The translations under genes were made by a program, and so were the position numbers. Shown piece after piece: positions 24,501 through 32,398 of a stretch of DNA of 54,249 bases. Source of the DNA: a virus. The stretch is from positions 1 through 54,249 of IMG/VR virus record IMGVR_UViG_3300049846_001989; one strand, written 5' to 3'. Positions within the stretch are counted from its first letter, which is position 1. Each line of letters starts with the position of its first letter. Under the pieces are notes generated by a model, which worked only from the letters and a program-made list of their open reading frames with translations, was not told the origin of the DNA and searched no databases.

Positions 24501-25348
24501 CCGCCGACGGCAGATTCGCCCAGCTGCCACATACCTTGCGTAGAGGTTGGGTCGAAGTCTGCGCCCCCCATCTGCTCGATGGTCATCGCTGTGTTGGCGT
24601 CCTGCGCAGCTTCCGGGATGGCCTCGGCGGCGGTACCGGCGACTGTGGTAGTGATAGGCGAACGGGGCCCGCCGAGAAGGGCTTTTTTTGCGCCCCGCAG
24701 TGCACCGGAGGCTATCAGACCGGGGCCGACGTCCACGGCAGTATTTTGCAGGGCGGCGGTGCCTGCAGACGACAATACTTCGCCGGGGGAGGACTCGAAC
24801 TGCTGACGGACCGTCGGATCGGCGTACATCTGGTTCAGTACGTCGCCCTTGTTCATTCCGTAACCAGAGGCAGCACCGGCGACCAAGGCGCCGGGCACAC
24901 CGGCCAACAACTTACCGGCGGCGCCAGCGGCGACTTGCGGCAACAGGTTTACTGGCGCGCCACCGATTGTCTCGGCGGCGTAATCTAGTAAGTTGTTGTT
25001 TTCGTAGGCATTTCGCAGACCGCCGACGCTGTTTTCGGCGCTGGCCTGCGCTTTGGTCTGCGTCTGTTGCAGGGCGTCGGTCAAAACCTTCTCTGCATAC
25101 GGGTCCTGAGCCACGCGCGCTTTCAGCAGGGCGCCTAACAGCTCACCTTGTTGCGCCTGTTGAACCGCGGTGTTGAAACCGCGCTCGAGGGAACCGGCGG
25201 AGCGCAGCGCGCCTAGCTGCTGGGCCTGGGCGGCGTCGGCTTGCTGCCGAATTGCGGCGTCGGCCGCGGCGGCGTCGACCGCGTTTTGTTGTTGCACCAG
25301 TGAGGTGGCTGCGAGCGGGTTGAACTGGCGCAGGATTTCGTTGGCCAT
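18575..25348 (-). CDS. Giant virion protein (polyvalent/ejection type) with HExxH motif
   Basis: The protein has 2257 aa and is the largest in the window. A Gln/Ala-rich N-terminus is followed by Gly/Ala-rich hydrophobic segments (about 120-330), long charged, coiled and disordered regions, and a H-E-A-L-H motif near residue 1500 (in A-H-H-E-A-L-H-A-V-W-H) that could bind zinc in a metallopeptidase-like domain. The last 450 residues resemble the LPD38-type domain found at the end of phage polyvalent proteins, with hydrophobic helices near 1950 and 2200. Such proteins are packed in the capsid and injected with the DNA, where they counter host functions. The ATG at 25348 follows CGGAG. The protease role is not proven. 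Confidence 0.72.
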   Translation of the reverse strand: MANEILRQFNPLAATSLVQQQNAVDAAAADAAIRQQADAAQAQQLGALRSAGSLERGFNTAVQQAQQGELLGALLKARVAQDPYAEKVLTDALQQTQTKAQASAENSVGGLRNAYENNNLLDYAAETIGGAPVNLLPQVAAGAAGKLLAGVPGALVAGAASGYGMNKGDVLNQMYADPTVRQQFESSPGEVLSSAGTAALQNTAVDVGPGLIASGALRGAKKALLGGPRSPITTTVAGTAAEAIPEAAQDANTAMTIEQMGGADFDPTSTQGMWQLGESAVGGALQGGGVAAAGAGGNAALATVPDAARQAIASGVNMAQPGVNKAKALAAQGMDALKTTPEATQGLASKTMEAINKTVQANPGLAATAGIIKNLAQAAKNDALFVADKFPALHALYNPDVLVETLEGIRQATEGKQTLVPQFGAERERAKAELLNFYLADKPEWNAKLGLTEKKKLSETLMQADIARQLAEQAGDVTTQQYMLQILTGESALDENAVSDIRNAVLELGANRIGELSKQMAKQGLGTAKDVAARGVTAAGDALNSWVTSAGGAVSKMNLQAGTEIESAMQAALRKAGLSVDEEGGGSETPVSPLDGINAVEPGAYAAGPRNAPHRAITLADQPLTTPQQLEDNRMRVSGKDYFQRYMPDDTTPVMELVRARRGEERHLNNLLRAKDQEAAKPEIEHTTNLINTLDDAIAKARTGDNSYMDKLNVDVQNIEPVQTGAGRGDSQTATMSNRELGDFMAGSGADEKGAVLKAFFTDGEGKSRPVNLSTQLMMSRTRVGNITTDREYKPAEKFMRVLTGLIAREDLTGLQLTGKNEAGEPVKIDVIRDGAMNADVPPDTILHTASNGKVLRWGDLALKSDAKKRAPKPAVEDVGPKRGTTLEKAKFVEKEANFLRRDVQARVKNYAADVEHAFGPENTAYTELARQYRQNIGTDVAGPFEAAFKRAKNGGAKSTAEAIDIAMQDPTQEKLRNAPASVRQQAVRMVLAKQLAKVSEKSFTKLRNDKAREEYVDKLAADLAGYGMRPYTTAPGERPVERAGQFRLEASLLALSQANRAAERDATRGTTNYDPRANVLAMRAIVRRELAEAFPYAEDRSDVITGTTETEMFNELDQARESDAAANIEAVQERIAAVKSAPMVDEPLLLELEKNLANKQQEFDAKFNEGGSYRAKVAADIGANPDPLVENRVDMQDTKETGVSKRLAELRAELLALDKVSEKFSTPAERKKFRGNSITARRQAAEAEIELLTRSDRETTPQTRYVEPKNPPGKGTTTPAERARARMKSAEGRQGVENAVAYFTERATQRDRNLWKGYQAEIKSLEGVENSTARIDELKKKSDALVNKYAKPAPDTAVRTAEPVARQVRTEQKREPSPNSPAGRRARMRALLAEQAARNAAKAEAGVSTEKKGGNNTSTVKKNEQSPDGIDGEFTTISEDRAALREKMFQEIYRIAGKEIDVKFNRLASQLGGSGEFRSEANKKRIIEVAIDAVNPMSVAHHEALHAVWHALGSTREVRQLKARIEAAASRPAVLSAVKRRLFDAGGMLSAEQRAGMSEAEIARANVQKIEQVMADPEERVAYLFQMWVADPEIRKLVNPETDTVFRKVLQFLRDLVGVLSESQQADRFFMALYNGKLSNPRTAPTAMRTIMGQSMRDKFESVAGPVADLYYKAVNTGLENMRRANVPALTELADMLYKEVNDQGAGTDFVEQRGRMMGRWNVAMGKTLEEFSKEELHEAMKNLQAMQPATSPAEKAVRELLDNFYRYMRDSGIEVRQVKDYFPRSWDASAIADRPDEFRQLLIDEGNMDLLAADNIVQNILHGSGQIDLAENEHHLGYTPFAASHEERQMKFITPKNAHKFVKFQHDDISYILENYIRAGVHRTEYARMFNDDGAVIKDLMDKAREQGATEREIEQAGKAVQAVEGTLQQHALTPLMRTATGAAMTLQNTAMLPLAVFSQFIDPLAIAARSGKLSDAGRAYLQALKDIRRVFSKSPDKYRELAEMVGAIQDDVAAQTMAGMAMSMGQVNRKINSVFFKVNGMQAFNNSMRVAATRAGLKYIKENLANPPALKELGLNAQDVKNMQFDEDGDPIVNSDSMSRAVYRFVESAVLHPNAAHQPTWMADPRFALLAHMKRFAYAFDKVLLQRGVNQLGKGNWRPMAYLMAGVPLMIATDMVKWSLFGGPSTANWGWADYMQHGLNRAGITGREGAFFGPQPGDGLMNVEFGPTLENLMRAGQGNWEQFATHTFLPAKVL

Positions 25349-25365
25349 TAGGTGGGCTCCGCTTG

Positions 25366-27864
25366 TTAGTTACCGTATTGGCGCAGTATAGCAGCTACGT
25401 GGGGGTCATAGGCGTTTGATTTCCTCACAATCGAGCCGCCGGGCCCCACGTTCAGGTCGTAGGTGGGGTCAAAAGCGTCCCGTAGTGCTGGTAGATACCC
25501 GATTGTTTCTCCAGTGTTAAAAAATGACGACGGAGCATCTACTGACTGCGCGGCTTGCGCCGCCGGGAGCTGCTCCCACGACAGTGCGGTTCCGCCTTTC
25601 GTCTTAACATTCTTCGTCGTAAACTCGGCGATCTTGCGTGCAGCCGCTACGTCTTTGTCCGGAGCGCCGGAATAAAGTTGGGGATACATCGCGAACACCT
25701 TATTGATCGCGTCCTTGTCCTTGTCATCCTTTATCAGGTTCTGGAAGTCCTGGTGGTACTTCATGTCGCGATCGCCAGCGCGTTCCTGAGCGGCGGCCTG
25801 GTCCTTCATCGCACCGTATTGGGCTTGGGCAGCCGCCGTTTCTCTAGCCATAGCGTCGGCGACAATCTGCTGGTTCTGCAGGTAGCGGTGCGGGTTGCGG
25901 CGGATCCACTCCTCAGACCGAAACTTGTTGTCGTTCCGAGCGTCATCCACGCGGCGGCGCTCTTCCTGCGAGGCGACTTCGTAAGGCGTGTCTTTTACCC
26001 CAGTACCTTCGAAACGGTTCTTACCTGTCTGGGTAATGCCTGCTGGCATCTGGTCAGCCTGTGGTGTCCCACGAAGTCCGGCGGGTTTCTGGCCAGCCTG
26101 CGGCGCGCCGCGGAGCCCGACGGGCTGGGACGGCGATACCGGCGACTCTTCTCCAACAGGGGTGTAATTCTTATCTGCAAACATACCAAAACGCTCTGGC
26201 ATACCGAGTGCAGCAGCGTTTATTACATCTGATGCGACGCCGACGCCGCGGACCCCCAGGTCTTTTAGCGTACTCAGCCCTTCGGTTGACGGGTCGAGTC
26301 CCAGACGCTCGTAATAGGCCGACGTTGGAGTGTTGTATCCTTCGTACGCGCCTTGAATTCCAGCGCCGGCGAGGTACGTTGATTTGATCGGGTTGCGTTT
26401 TACCGCGTCCCTCGCCGTATTCACTACTGCGCGCAGCCCTTTGGGTGGGGGTTTGGCCGCCGGTTCTTTATCCATAAAAATTGGTTTTGGATTCTTGGCA
26501 GAGTTAATAAGCGCGTCATTATATGCCGCGTTAGCCGCAGCTTCCTCGGCCGCGAGCGACGCGGTCTTGGCAGCCTGGGCGTTCGTATTCGGAAAAGGTG
26601 TCCACTCCTTCCCAGAAGCATAGTGCCGCAGCCCTTTGCCATCTGCGAAGGAGAAGAAACTATCATTTTTGGCGGCCTCCTCAGCGGCTTTTTTCGCAGC
26701 GAGTTCTGCCTGATATTTATCGTACGCCGCTTTTTGTGCAGCAGCCTGTTCTTGCGACGTACGAGCCATATCGGCTAAGGCGGCCTCTGACGCTTTCACC
26801 TGTTCTTGTGACGGCGCCACGCCTGTGTGCAGGCTGTCTACTGCCGTGGACGCCCCGCTCGGCGGGGCTGCCACTGTCACGGCCGGCGTCAATACCTGCG
26901 TGGTAGCGGCATCAGTAATAGCGTCGATCTGTTGGTCCCGATTGCGCAGGGCGTTGGCAGCATTCTGCGTGTCCCCGCTATCAAGCGGCTTCAGTACTTC
27001 GCCTGCGGTATCCGCCAAATCGTTCACGTCTTTGCCTTCCTGGTAAAACCGCAGTCCATCCGCGCAGCGCTTGGCGCTCTTGCCATCTTTGGCGGTCGTC
27101 GGGACCTCGGGGGATTCTTCGCCGTGCTGGGCAGCGAACTGGCGCAGGGCGTCCGGGCCGCCGACTTTCTTGATCCGGCGGTTCCAGTCTGTTTGGCTGC
27201 CTACAGGTTCGTGGTTTACCAACACGTATTTCTCCACTCCTTGTGGGTCCCCATCAAAAAAGTCCTCGTTCATCTCGTCGACGGTATCGGCCGGAATTAC
27301 AGCCTCACCTTTGGACAACATGGCGCGTTCGCCGCTTTCTGGCAGGCGGGCTGGGCCGACGCTGTCGCTGGTACCAGTACCGGGGCCTTCGACCATACCG
27401 GGCATGTGCATGCCGTTTTTCATGGACTTACCGTCGGCGTAGCCGTATCGCAATGAGCTCTTGCGGCCGGTGCCGAGCGGATTACCGAGGGCGTCTGTCT
27501 GGCCGGCTAGCGATTGTACGCCTGTCGGTGAGTAGCCTGCGTCGGTATAGGTCCGGCCTGGGGCCGAATAATCAGTAACTACCGGGCCCATAGATGGCTG
27601 CGCGGGGGCGGCGGGCGTGGATGCGGACATACCGCCTGCGCCGAACTCACTGAGGTTTCCTGCGCCGGCTACGGTCGGGCGCGCCATGTTACGCAGGCTC
27701 TCTTGCCGGGTAGACATCCACCGGGTATCGTCGCCAAAACCAAATCCGCCGTCAGCCGCGCGGCGTACGTTGCCGGGAGGGCGGACGCCAGGCTGGCTCA
27801 CCTTCGGGGGCAGACCGGGCTTGATCGGGCGCATGCCCTTGGCTTTACCTGATTTCTTTGCCAT
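25366..27864 (-). CDS. Large internal or structural virion protein
   Basis: The 832-aa protein has a basic, Pro/Gly-rich N-terminus, then P-G-T-G-T-S-D-S-V-G-P-A-R-L near 155-170 followed by G-E-A-V-I-P-A, a pattern seen in phage internal virion proteins. The middle (about 360-450) is a Lys/Ala/Glu coiled coil and the rest is low-complexity. It lies directly upstream (in transcription) of the 2257-aa protein, so the two are probably packaged or ejected together. The ATG follows GAGG. Confidence 0.6.
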   Translation of the reverse strand: MAKKSGKAKGMRPIKPGLPPKVSQPGVRPPGNVRRAADGGFGFGDDTRWMSTRQESLRNMARPTVAGAGNLSEFGAGGMSASTPAAPAQPSMGPVVTDYSAPGRTYTDAGYSPTGVQSLAGQTDALGNPLGTGRKSSLRYGYADGKSMKNGMHMPGMVEGPGTGTSDSVGPARLPESGERAMLSKGEAVIPADTVDEMNEDFFDGDPQGVEKYVLVNHEPVGSQTDWNRRIKKVGGPDALRQFAAQHGEESPEVPTTAKDGKSAKRCADGLRFYQEGKDVNDLADTAGEVLKPLDSGDTQNAANALRNRDQQIDAITDAATTQVLTPAVTVAAPPSGASTAVDSLHTGVAPSQEQVKASEAALADMARTSQEQAAAQKAAYDKYQAELAAKKAAEEAAKNDSFFSFADGKGLRHYASGKEWTPFPNTNAQAAKTASLAAEEAAANAAYNDALINSAKNPKPIFMDKEPAAKPPPKGLRAVVNTARDAVKRNPIKSTYLAGAGIQGAYEGYNTPTSAYYERLGLDPSTEGLSTLKDLGVRGVGVASDVINAAALGMPERFGMFADKNYTPVGEESPVSPSQPVGLRGAPQAGQKPAGLRGTPQADQMPAGITQTGKNRFEGTGVKDTPYEVASQEERRRVDDARNDNKFRSEEWIRRNPHRYLQNQQIVADAMARETAAAQAQYGAMKDQAAAQERAGDRDMKYHQDFQNLIKDDKDKDAINKVFAMYPQLYSGAPDKDVAAARKIAEFTTKNVKTKGGTALSWEQLPAAQAAQSVDAPSSFFNTGETIGYLPALRDAFDPTYDLNVGPGGSIVRKSNAYDPHVAAILRQYGN

Positions 27865-27877
27865 TACCGCGTCCTCG

Positions 27878-29119
27878 TTATGTCGGCGTATACGATGGAA
27901 CTGAGTTGATTTCTTCGGAACATCTTACCTCATTTTGCCAGAAACCGGCAGGGGTCGGGTAGTTAGCACCGTGTAGCGGGGCCGGTAGCGTCGTGCTTCC
28001 AGCGACGAAGTCTGTGCCGCCAGTGCCGCCGTTTATAGCCGCCCAGTCCATATCGGCGACCGCCGCGAAGCAGGTGTTGGCGAAGTCTACTGTCGGCGTG
28101 TAGGTAGAAGTTGTGGTAGTGGTGTACGCGGCTAAATAGTTGGCCTCCTGCAGATAGGCCACCACTGAAACTTCATACCCGCCATTATAGTCGGTGGCGT
28201 TGGCGCCAGCGCTCGGTGTGTTCCCTGTCGCCGTCATGTGAAACTTGATGTTGCGTTTGTGGCCGTCTGTAGCCGCGAAAGTGCCAGTCTGGAGCACCTG
28301 TCCGTTGGCTATCAGCTTCCAAGTTTCACCCTGCATCAAAACGCCGAGCTTGACATCTGCGTTGGCCAGAGACCCTGCGGTCACAGCCATTCCGGTGCTC
28401 TGATCCAGAAAGCCTATAAACATGTTTCTGGACGCTGCCCAACCGGAATACGCGGTCGTCGCGCCGGGGTTGTAGCTGATAGATACGGCGTCTGATACGG
28501 CCGGGGTGTGCGTAACCCCGTTGTGTATGAAACGCGGGGCAAGGTTTTTGACAACTGTACGGTCCGGGCTATCGCCAGCAGTGTCGTTGTCCATAAAACC
28601 GATATACGACATGACCGGGCCGTCTAGCGACGTACCTGAAAATTGAACCAGGCTGGCTCTGGCGACGTGTGAAAACTTGAAATAGGTCAGGTCCGTGTTG
28701 TTAGCGGCTATGTCAGCGTAATAATCCGCCTGGGCTACCGTCGCGATCTGCAGTTTGCCGACCGTTCCTGATGCGTTCACTGTTACGTTAGCGAAATTCT
28801 TACTGGTATTCCCGGCGTAATACGCTTTCGCTACCGAGGGGTAGGCCACCGCGCTTTCTACTGCTGTAGCACCCGAAACCGAGGCTGGAGGGATAACAGA
28901 CACGTCGCTGGAGCTCGTGATTACCCCCGGAGTCCCGGTATATTGGGTCAAGTCCTGTTGGACAATAACGGTGTGTACGTTCGACGATGCCGCGAACGCC
29001 TTGCGGTTCGTGGCGACAAAAAACGCTGACCCGGCTGCGTCGTTGTCATTCGACCGCCAGCGGTAGTCCTTCACCAACAAATCGGGATGCCACGCTGGAA
29101 AAACCTCTGTCGTATACAT
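27878..29119 (-). CDS. Structural or adhesin-like virion protein
   Basis: The 413-aa protein is strand-rich, with many Thr, Ser, Ala and Val, and ends in a short Pro/Thr tail. Its composition matches surface or tail-associated phage proteins of jelly-roll or lectin type. No enzymatic motif is seen. Its ATG overlaps the stop of the next upstream gene (TAATG). Specific role unknown. Confidence 0.6.
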   Translation of the reverse strand: MYTTEVFPAWHPDLLVKDYRWRSNDNDAAGSAFFVATNRKAFAASSNVHTVIVQQDLTQYTGTPGVITSSSDVSVIPPASVSGATAVESAVAYPSVAKAYYAGNTSKNFANVTVNASGTVGKLQIATVAQADYYADIAANNTDLTYFKFSHVARASLVQFSGTSLDGPVMSYIGFMDNDTAGDSPDRTVVKNLAPRFIHNGVTHTPAVSDAVSISYNPGATTAYSGWAASRNMFIGFLDQSTGMAVTAGSLANADVKLGVLMQGETWKLIANGQVLQTGTFAATDGHKRNIKFHMTATGNTPSAGANATDYNGGYEVSVVAYLQEANYLAAYTTTTTSTYTPTVDFANTCFAAVADMDWAAINGGTGGTDFVAGSTTLPAPLHGANYPTPAGFWQNEVRCSEEINSVPSYTPT

Positions 29120-30081
29120 TACAGGCTCTCGATCTGGGCAACCAGGGTGCTGGCTGCGCTGGCTGCGCCGGAGGCCACGTCGCCGTAGGCGGCAGCTGCC
29201 TGACCCAGCGGGGCGATGTTCGACCGATTGTTGACCTCGGCAGCAGCAATGTCGTTACGTACGTTGGCGATGTCGACGTCTGCGTCCATACCGGCGGCTT
29301 TCAGGCGCATCTCCTCGAATGCCAGCTCGACTTTGTGGTAGTCAGAAATAGCGTTGTAGTAAGAAGCCATGGCCATGGCCCGGGCTTTCTCGCGCTCGAC
29401 CTGGTTGTTGGGGATGAGCACCCACGTCTTGTACATATCGGCCATAGCCTGCAGCAGGCCGATTTTGTATCGGATGGCCTGTTCTTCGGCGAACTTCAGC
29501 AACTCGTGCTTGATCTCCGCGTCCTTGATCATGGCGTCGCGGTTAGCGTCGGCCACCATGTCTGAGATCTTCTGCTCCATGGCCATAGTAAGGTCGACGA
29601 GAGCGCCGTTGGGTAAAGAAAACCCGCGAGCGGACATGTTGGCGATCAGGGAGCGAGCTTCACTGGTGGCCTGGGCGCGGGCACGGTCGCGTACGCGCTG
29701 CCACACCATGTCGAAGATTGTGCTGTCAATCCCGAACGGTTTGACCCCGCTGATCACATTGCACAGCCATTCTTCGGGGATCGTCTTCAAACAGGCGGTC
29801 AAGTGCGGGAAATACTTGGCGATGTACTCGTCCATATCGTCGTTGATACGACGAATCTCGGGGTCAGTGTTGTCGATCCCGGTGAACATGTCACTGAACT
29901 TCGGGGGTTCCCCCATGTTCGGCTGATTCACCGTGAACTGGAAATTTACGTCCTTTGCACGGGCGCTGCCCTGTGAAGACAGGTTGACGATGTTCCCACG
30001 TACGTTATCCAGCCCTACGATCGCCCGGTTGGCCAGCGTCTGCAGGTATGATGTGGTTGCACTGTAATCTGCGCTGGACAT
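29119..30081 (-). CDS. Helical virion protein
   Basis: The 320-aa protein is almost entirely helical, with long charged amphipathic stretches between about 140 and 270 and an Ala-rich C-terminus. Helical proteins beside the giant internal proteins of short-tailed phages are often ejection proteins; that is the likely class here. No motif is seen. The ATG follows GAGG. Confidence 0.58.
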   Translation of the reverse strand: MSSADYSATTSYLQTLANRAIVGLDNVRGNIVNLSSQGSARAKDVNFQFTVNQPNMGEPPKFSDMFTGIDNTDPEIRRINDDMDEYIAKYFPHLTACLKTIPEEWLCNVISGVKPFGIDSTIFDMVWQRVRDRARAQATSEARSLIANMSARGFSLPNGALVDLTMAMEQKISDMVADANRDAMIKDAEIKHELLKFAEEQAIRYKIGLLQAMADMYKTWVLIPNNQVEREKARAMAMASYYNAISDYHKVELAFEEMRLKAAGMDADVDIANVRNDIAAAEVNNRSNIAPLGQAAAAYGDVASGAASAASTLVAQIESL

Positions 30082-30088
30082 GGCGGCC

Positions 30089-32398
30089 TCATAGAGAAAG
30101 TGTGCGTGGACGAAGCGCAGTGCCCAGGCAATACACCTCGGCGCCTACGTCCTCCATGACGCGGTCCCAGTTTCGACCTCCGTCACGGCTGATCATAACA
30201 TACCGGTGGAACTCGGGGTAGTCCGCACTTGAACAGTTGAAATCGTCGAATAGCTGGGCTTCAGAACGCGGGAAGTCGCCCCCCACCCCTCGGCCGTGCA
30301 GCCAGTCCTCGACCTTAGCCACGTTGTACGGGGGCACGTCGTTGATAGCCCCGGGGGAATTCACCGCTACGACCAGTACTGCCTCAGTCGTTACGTTGCC
30401 ATCCACGTCGGCGCGTTCCGGCTCGATCACGTTGACCGAGACCCAGTTGCTGGACTCCAGAGGGAGGTCGGCCACCACCTGACTGCGGATTTCGACTAGC
30501 GCGCCGGTGGACTCGGCCACGACGCCGAGTGACCACGACACTGTGGTCCCACTATTGATCAGCGCCCCATCTGTCAGCAGGCAGGCCACCCGGCCGTTCC
30601 CCATGTAGGCGGCAATGCGCTGCGCCCCGGTCTGGTACGCTGCCACTGTCCTGCGGTTCCACAAATCGGTGGTGCTGGGGAAGGGCTCGGAAGACGCCAG
30701 TTCTACCGTACGGCTCTCGGACCCTACGGTGTCTGGGTAATACTGGAACTGCGTGTACCGGCTGGGGTATGTGTTTATCCCGCGCATAACGGGAAACGGC
30801 GGCACCCAGCCGTCCAGCACATAGTCGATCTTCGTCCCACCGGGGTAGATCATGTGCAGGGTTACATCGGCGCTATCAATGTACCCGTTGAACTCTGTCG
30901 GCCAGCTCGGCATGGGGGTGGACATGTCAACAAACGGTTGGCGCACGACCGGTACACATCTTCCGGCGCTGGCGTACACACTGTAAAAATCGAAATCGTC
31001 GTAGCTAGTAATCGGGTCCGACACAGTAACAACTGTCTCTGTAGTGGCCCCGTCGGCCAGCTCTGTCGTCAAGGCCACCACCCCATAGCGCAGTTCGAAT
31101 GTGTCTGGGGTTGGCGACGTCTCTACCGTGCGCTGGCGTACGTTGCACGACAGGACTGTCAGTAGTTGTGCGGGGGCGTCGGTAACCGGGACCTCGGTAG
31201 CGGCCGGGACCTCATCCGTAACCGGCTCGCGCACGCTGCACGCGTAGCTCGTGATCTCTGACTCATCCCACTGCCATGCGAAGTGTGTACCGTCGAGGTT
31301 AAACTCGGACTCAGTGTCCCCGGTGTGCTCCTGTGGCACCAGGCCACCACTCGCGGAATCGGCCAGTGACCACGTCGTGGTCCACACGGTGGACAACACG
31401 TAGCTCGGTGTTATCTCGTATGGAGTGTGAAACCTGCCAATAGCCACGCCTGCTGGTGAGCCGTTCCAGCCGTCGCGGATATTTTCGCGGTCGCTCTGGG
31501 TCGGCGCGTCGTTATCTTCCCACAACTGGTGCAGTTCAGTGTATCTGGTGGGGGCTGCGCCGATACGCCCGGCGTACACCACAGCGAAATCCGCGTAACG
31601 TAGCGGCTGCTCCGCACCGTCGACAACCTCGGGCGTGGCTTCCTTGACGACGAACACGTTGGGTGTATTGGCGATGTTGTGCGCCCCGCCGCACAGGGTG
31701 TCCCAGTTGGATGTGAAGTCTGCGTCGAAATTCGCATCGTCCACCTGGATTACCATGGCGTTCGAACGCGATGCGCTGGGGCTGTCCACGTCCGCTGCCG
31801 GGTCCATGTCTGTCGTCGACGTGGCGCCCGCTGTCGCGTACGTAAGCACGGCGCCGGCCTGCCGCCATCCGTTGGCTGTCTCACCTTCGTCGTATGCGTT
31901 GGTAAAGAACGAGTTGCGGGTGATATACGGCCCAACCACGCCATTGGGGCCGTCGCTGCGCAGTTCGCCAGTCACTGTGTACCACGCCGGTGTCAAAGTG
32001 CCCGCGCCCGTCACTTGGTAGCGCTTCATCCGCGTAGTGTCCAGCGCTGCGGATTCTACAGACGGGCGGTCTGCCGTTGGGACGTCGGGCGAAACTGGTA
32101 TGCGCAGCCAGCCGGGTAGGCTGTATTCCCACCGGGGCAGTCGGTTTAACGGGGTATCTGTGTAGTTAAAGAAGTACCCACGATAGAAGCTGCTCGCCAC
32201 GAACCAGTTATCGGGCGGGGCGACTATGTAGACAACGACGAGTAATTTACTCACTACTGCTCGTAAAATGTAACCGTCGAAGAATGTGTTGTACACCCCG
32301 TCGTTCGAATCCAGCTTGCTGAACCCGAAGCGCTTGGCGCGGGCCCTTACAGTGCCGGGGATGCCCAGTGCAGCGTCGCGTACCGTTACGACTCTCAT
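30089..32398 (-). CDS. Large tail/structural protein
   Basis: The 769-aa protein is strand-rich and low in Lys, with many Thr, Val, Asp and Trp, and has no enzyme motif. The composition suggests a beta-propeller or repeated beta domains, as in tail tube or tail-knob proteins of short-tailed phages. It overlaps the upstream gene by 4 bases and precedes the ejection-type cluster. Confidence 0.62.
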   Translation of the reverse strand: MRVVTVRDAALGIPGTVRARAKRFGFSKLDSNDGVYNTFFDGYILRAVVSKLLVVVYIVAPPDNWFVASSFYRGYFFNYTDTPLNRLPRWEYSLPGWLRIPVSPDVPTADRPSVESAALDTTRMKRYQVTGAGTLTPAWYTVTGELRSDGPNGVVGPYITRNSFFTNAYDEGETANGWRQAGAVLTYATAGATSTTDMDPAADVDSPSASRSNAMVIQVDDANFDADFTSNWDTLCGGAHNIANTPNVFVVKEATPEVVDGAEQPLRYADFAVVYAGRIGAAPTRYTELHQLWEDNDAPTQSDRENIRDGWNGSPAGVAIGRFHTPYEITPSYVLSTVWTTTWSLADSASGGLVPQEHTGDTESEFNLDGTHFAWQWDESEITSYACSVREPVTDEVPAATEVPVTDAPAQLLTVLSCNVRQRTVETSPTPDTFELRYGVVALTTELADGATTETVVTVSDPITSYDDFDFYSVYASAGRCVPVVRQPFVDMSTPMPSWPTEFNGYIDSADVTLHMIYPGGTKIDYVLDGWVPPFPVMRGINTYPSRYTQFQYYPDTVGSESRTVELASSEPFPSTTDLWNRRTVAAYQTGAQRIAAYMGNGRVACLLTDGALINSGTTVSWSLGVVAESTGALVEIRSQVVADLPLESSNWVSVNVIEPERADVDGNVTTEAVLVVAVNSPGAINDVPPYNVAKVEDWLHGRGVGGDFPRSEAQLFDDFNCSSADYPEFHRYVMISRDGGRNWDRVMEDVGAEVYCLGTALRPRTLSL

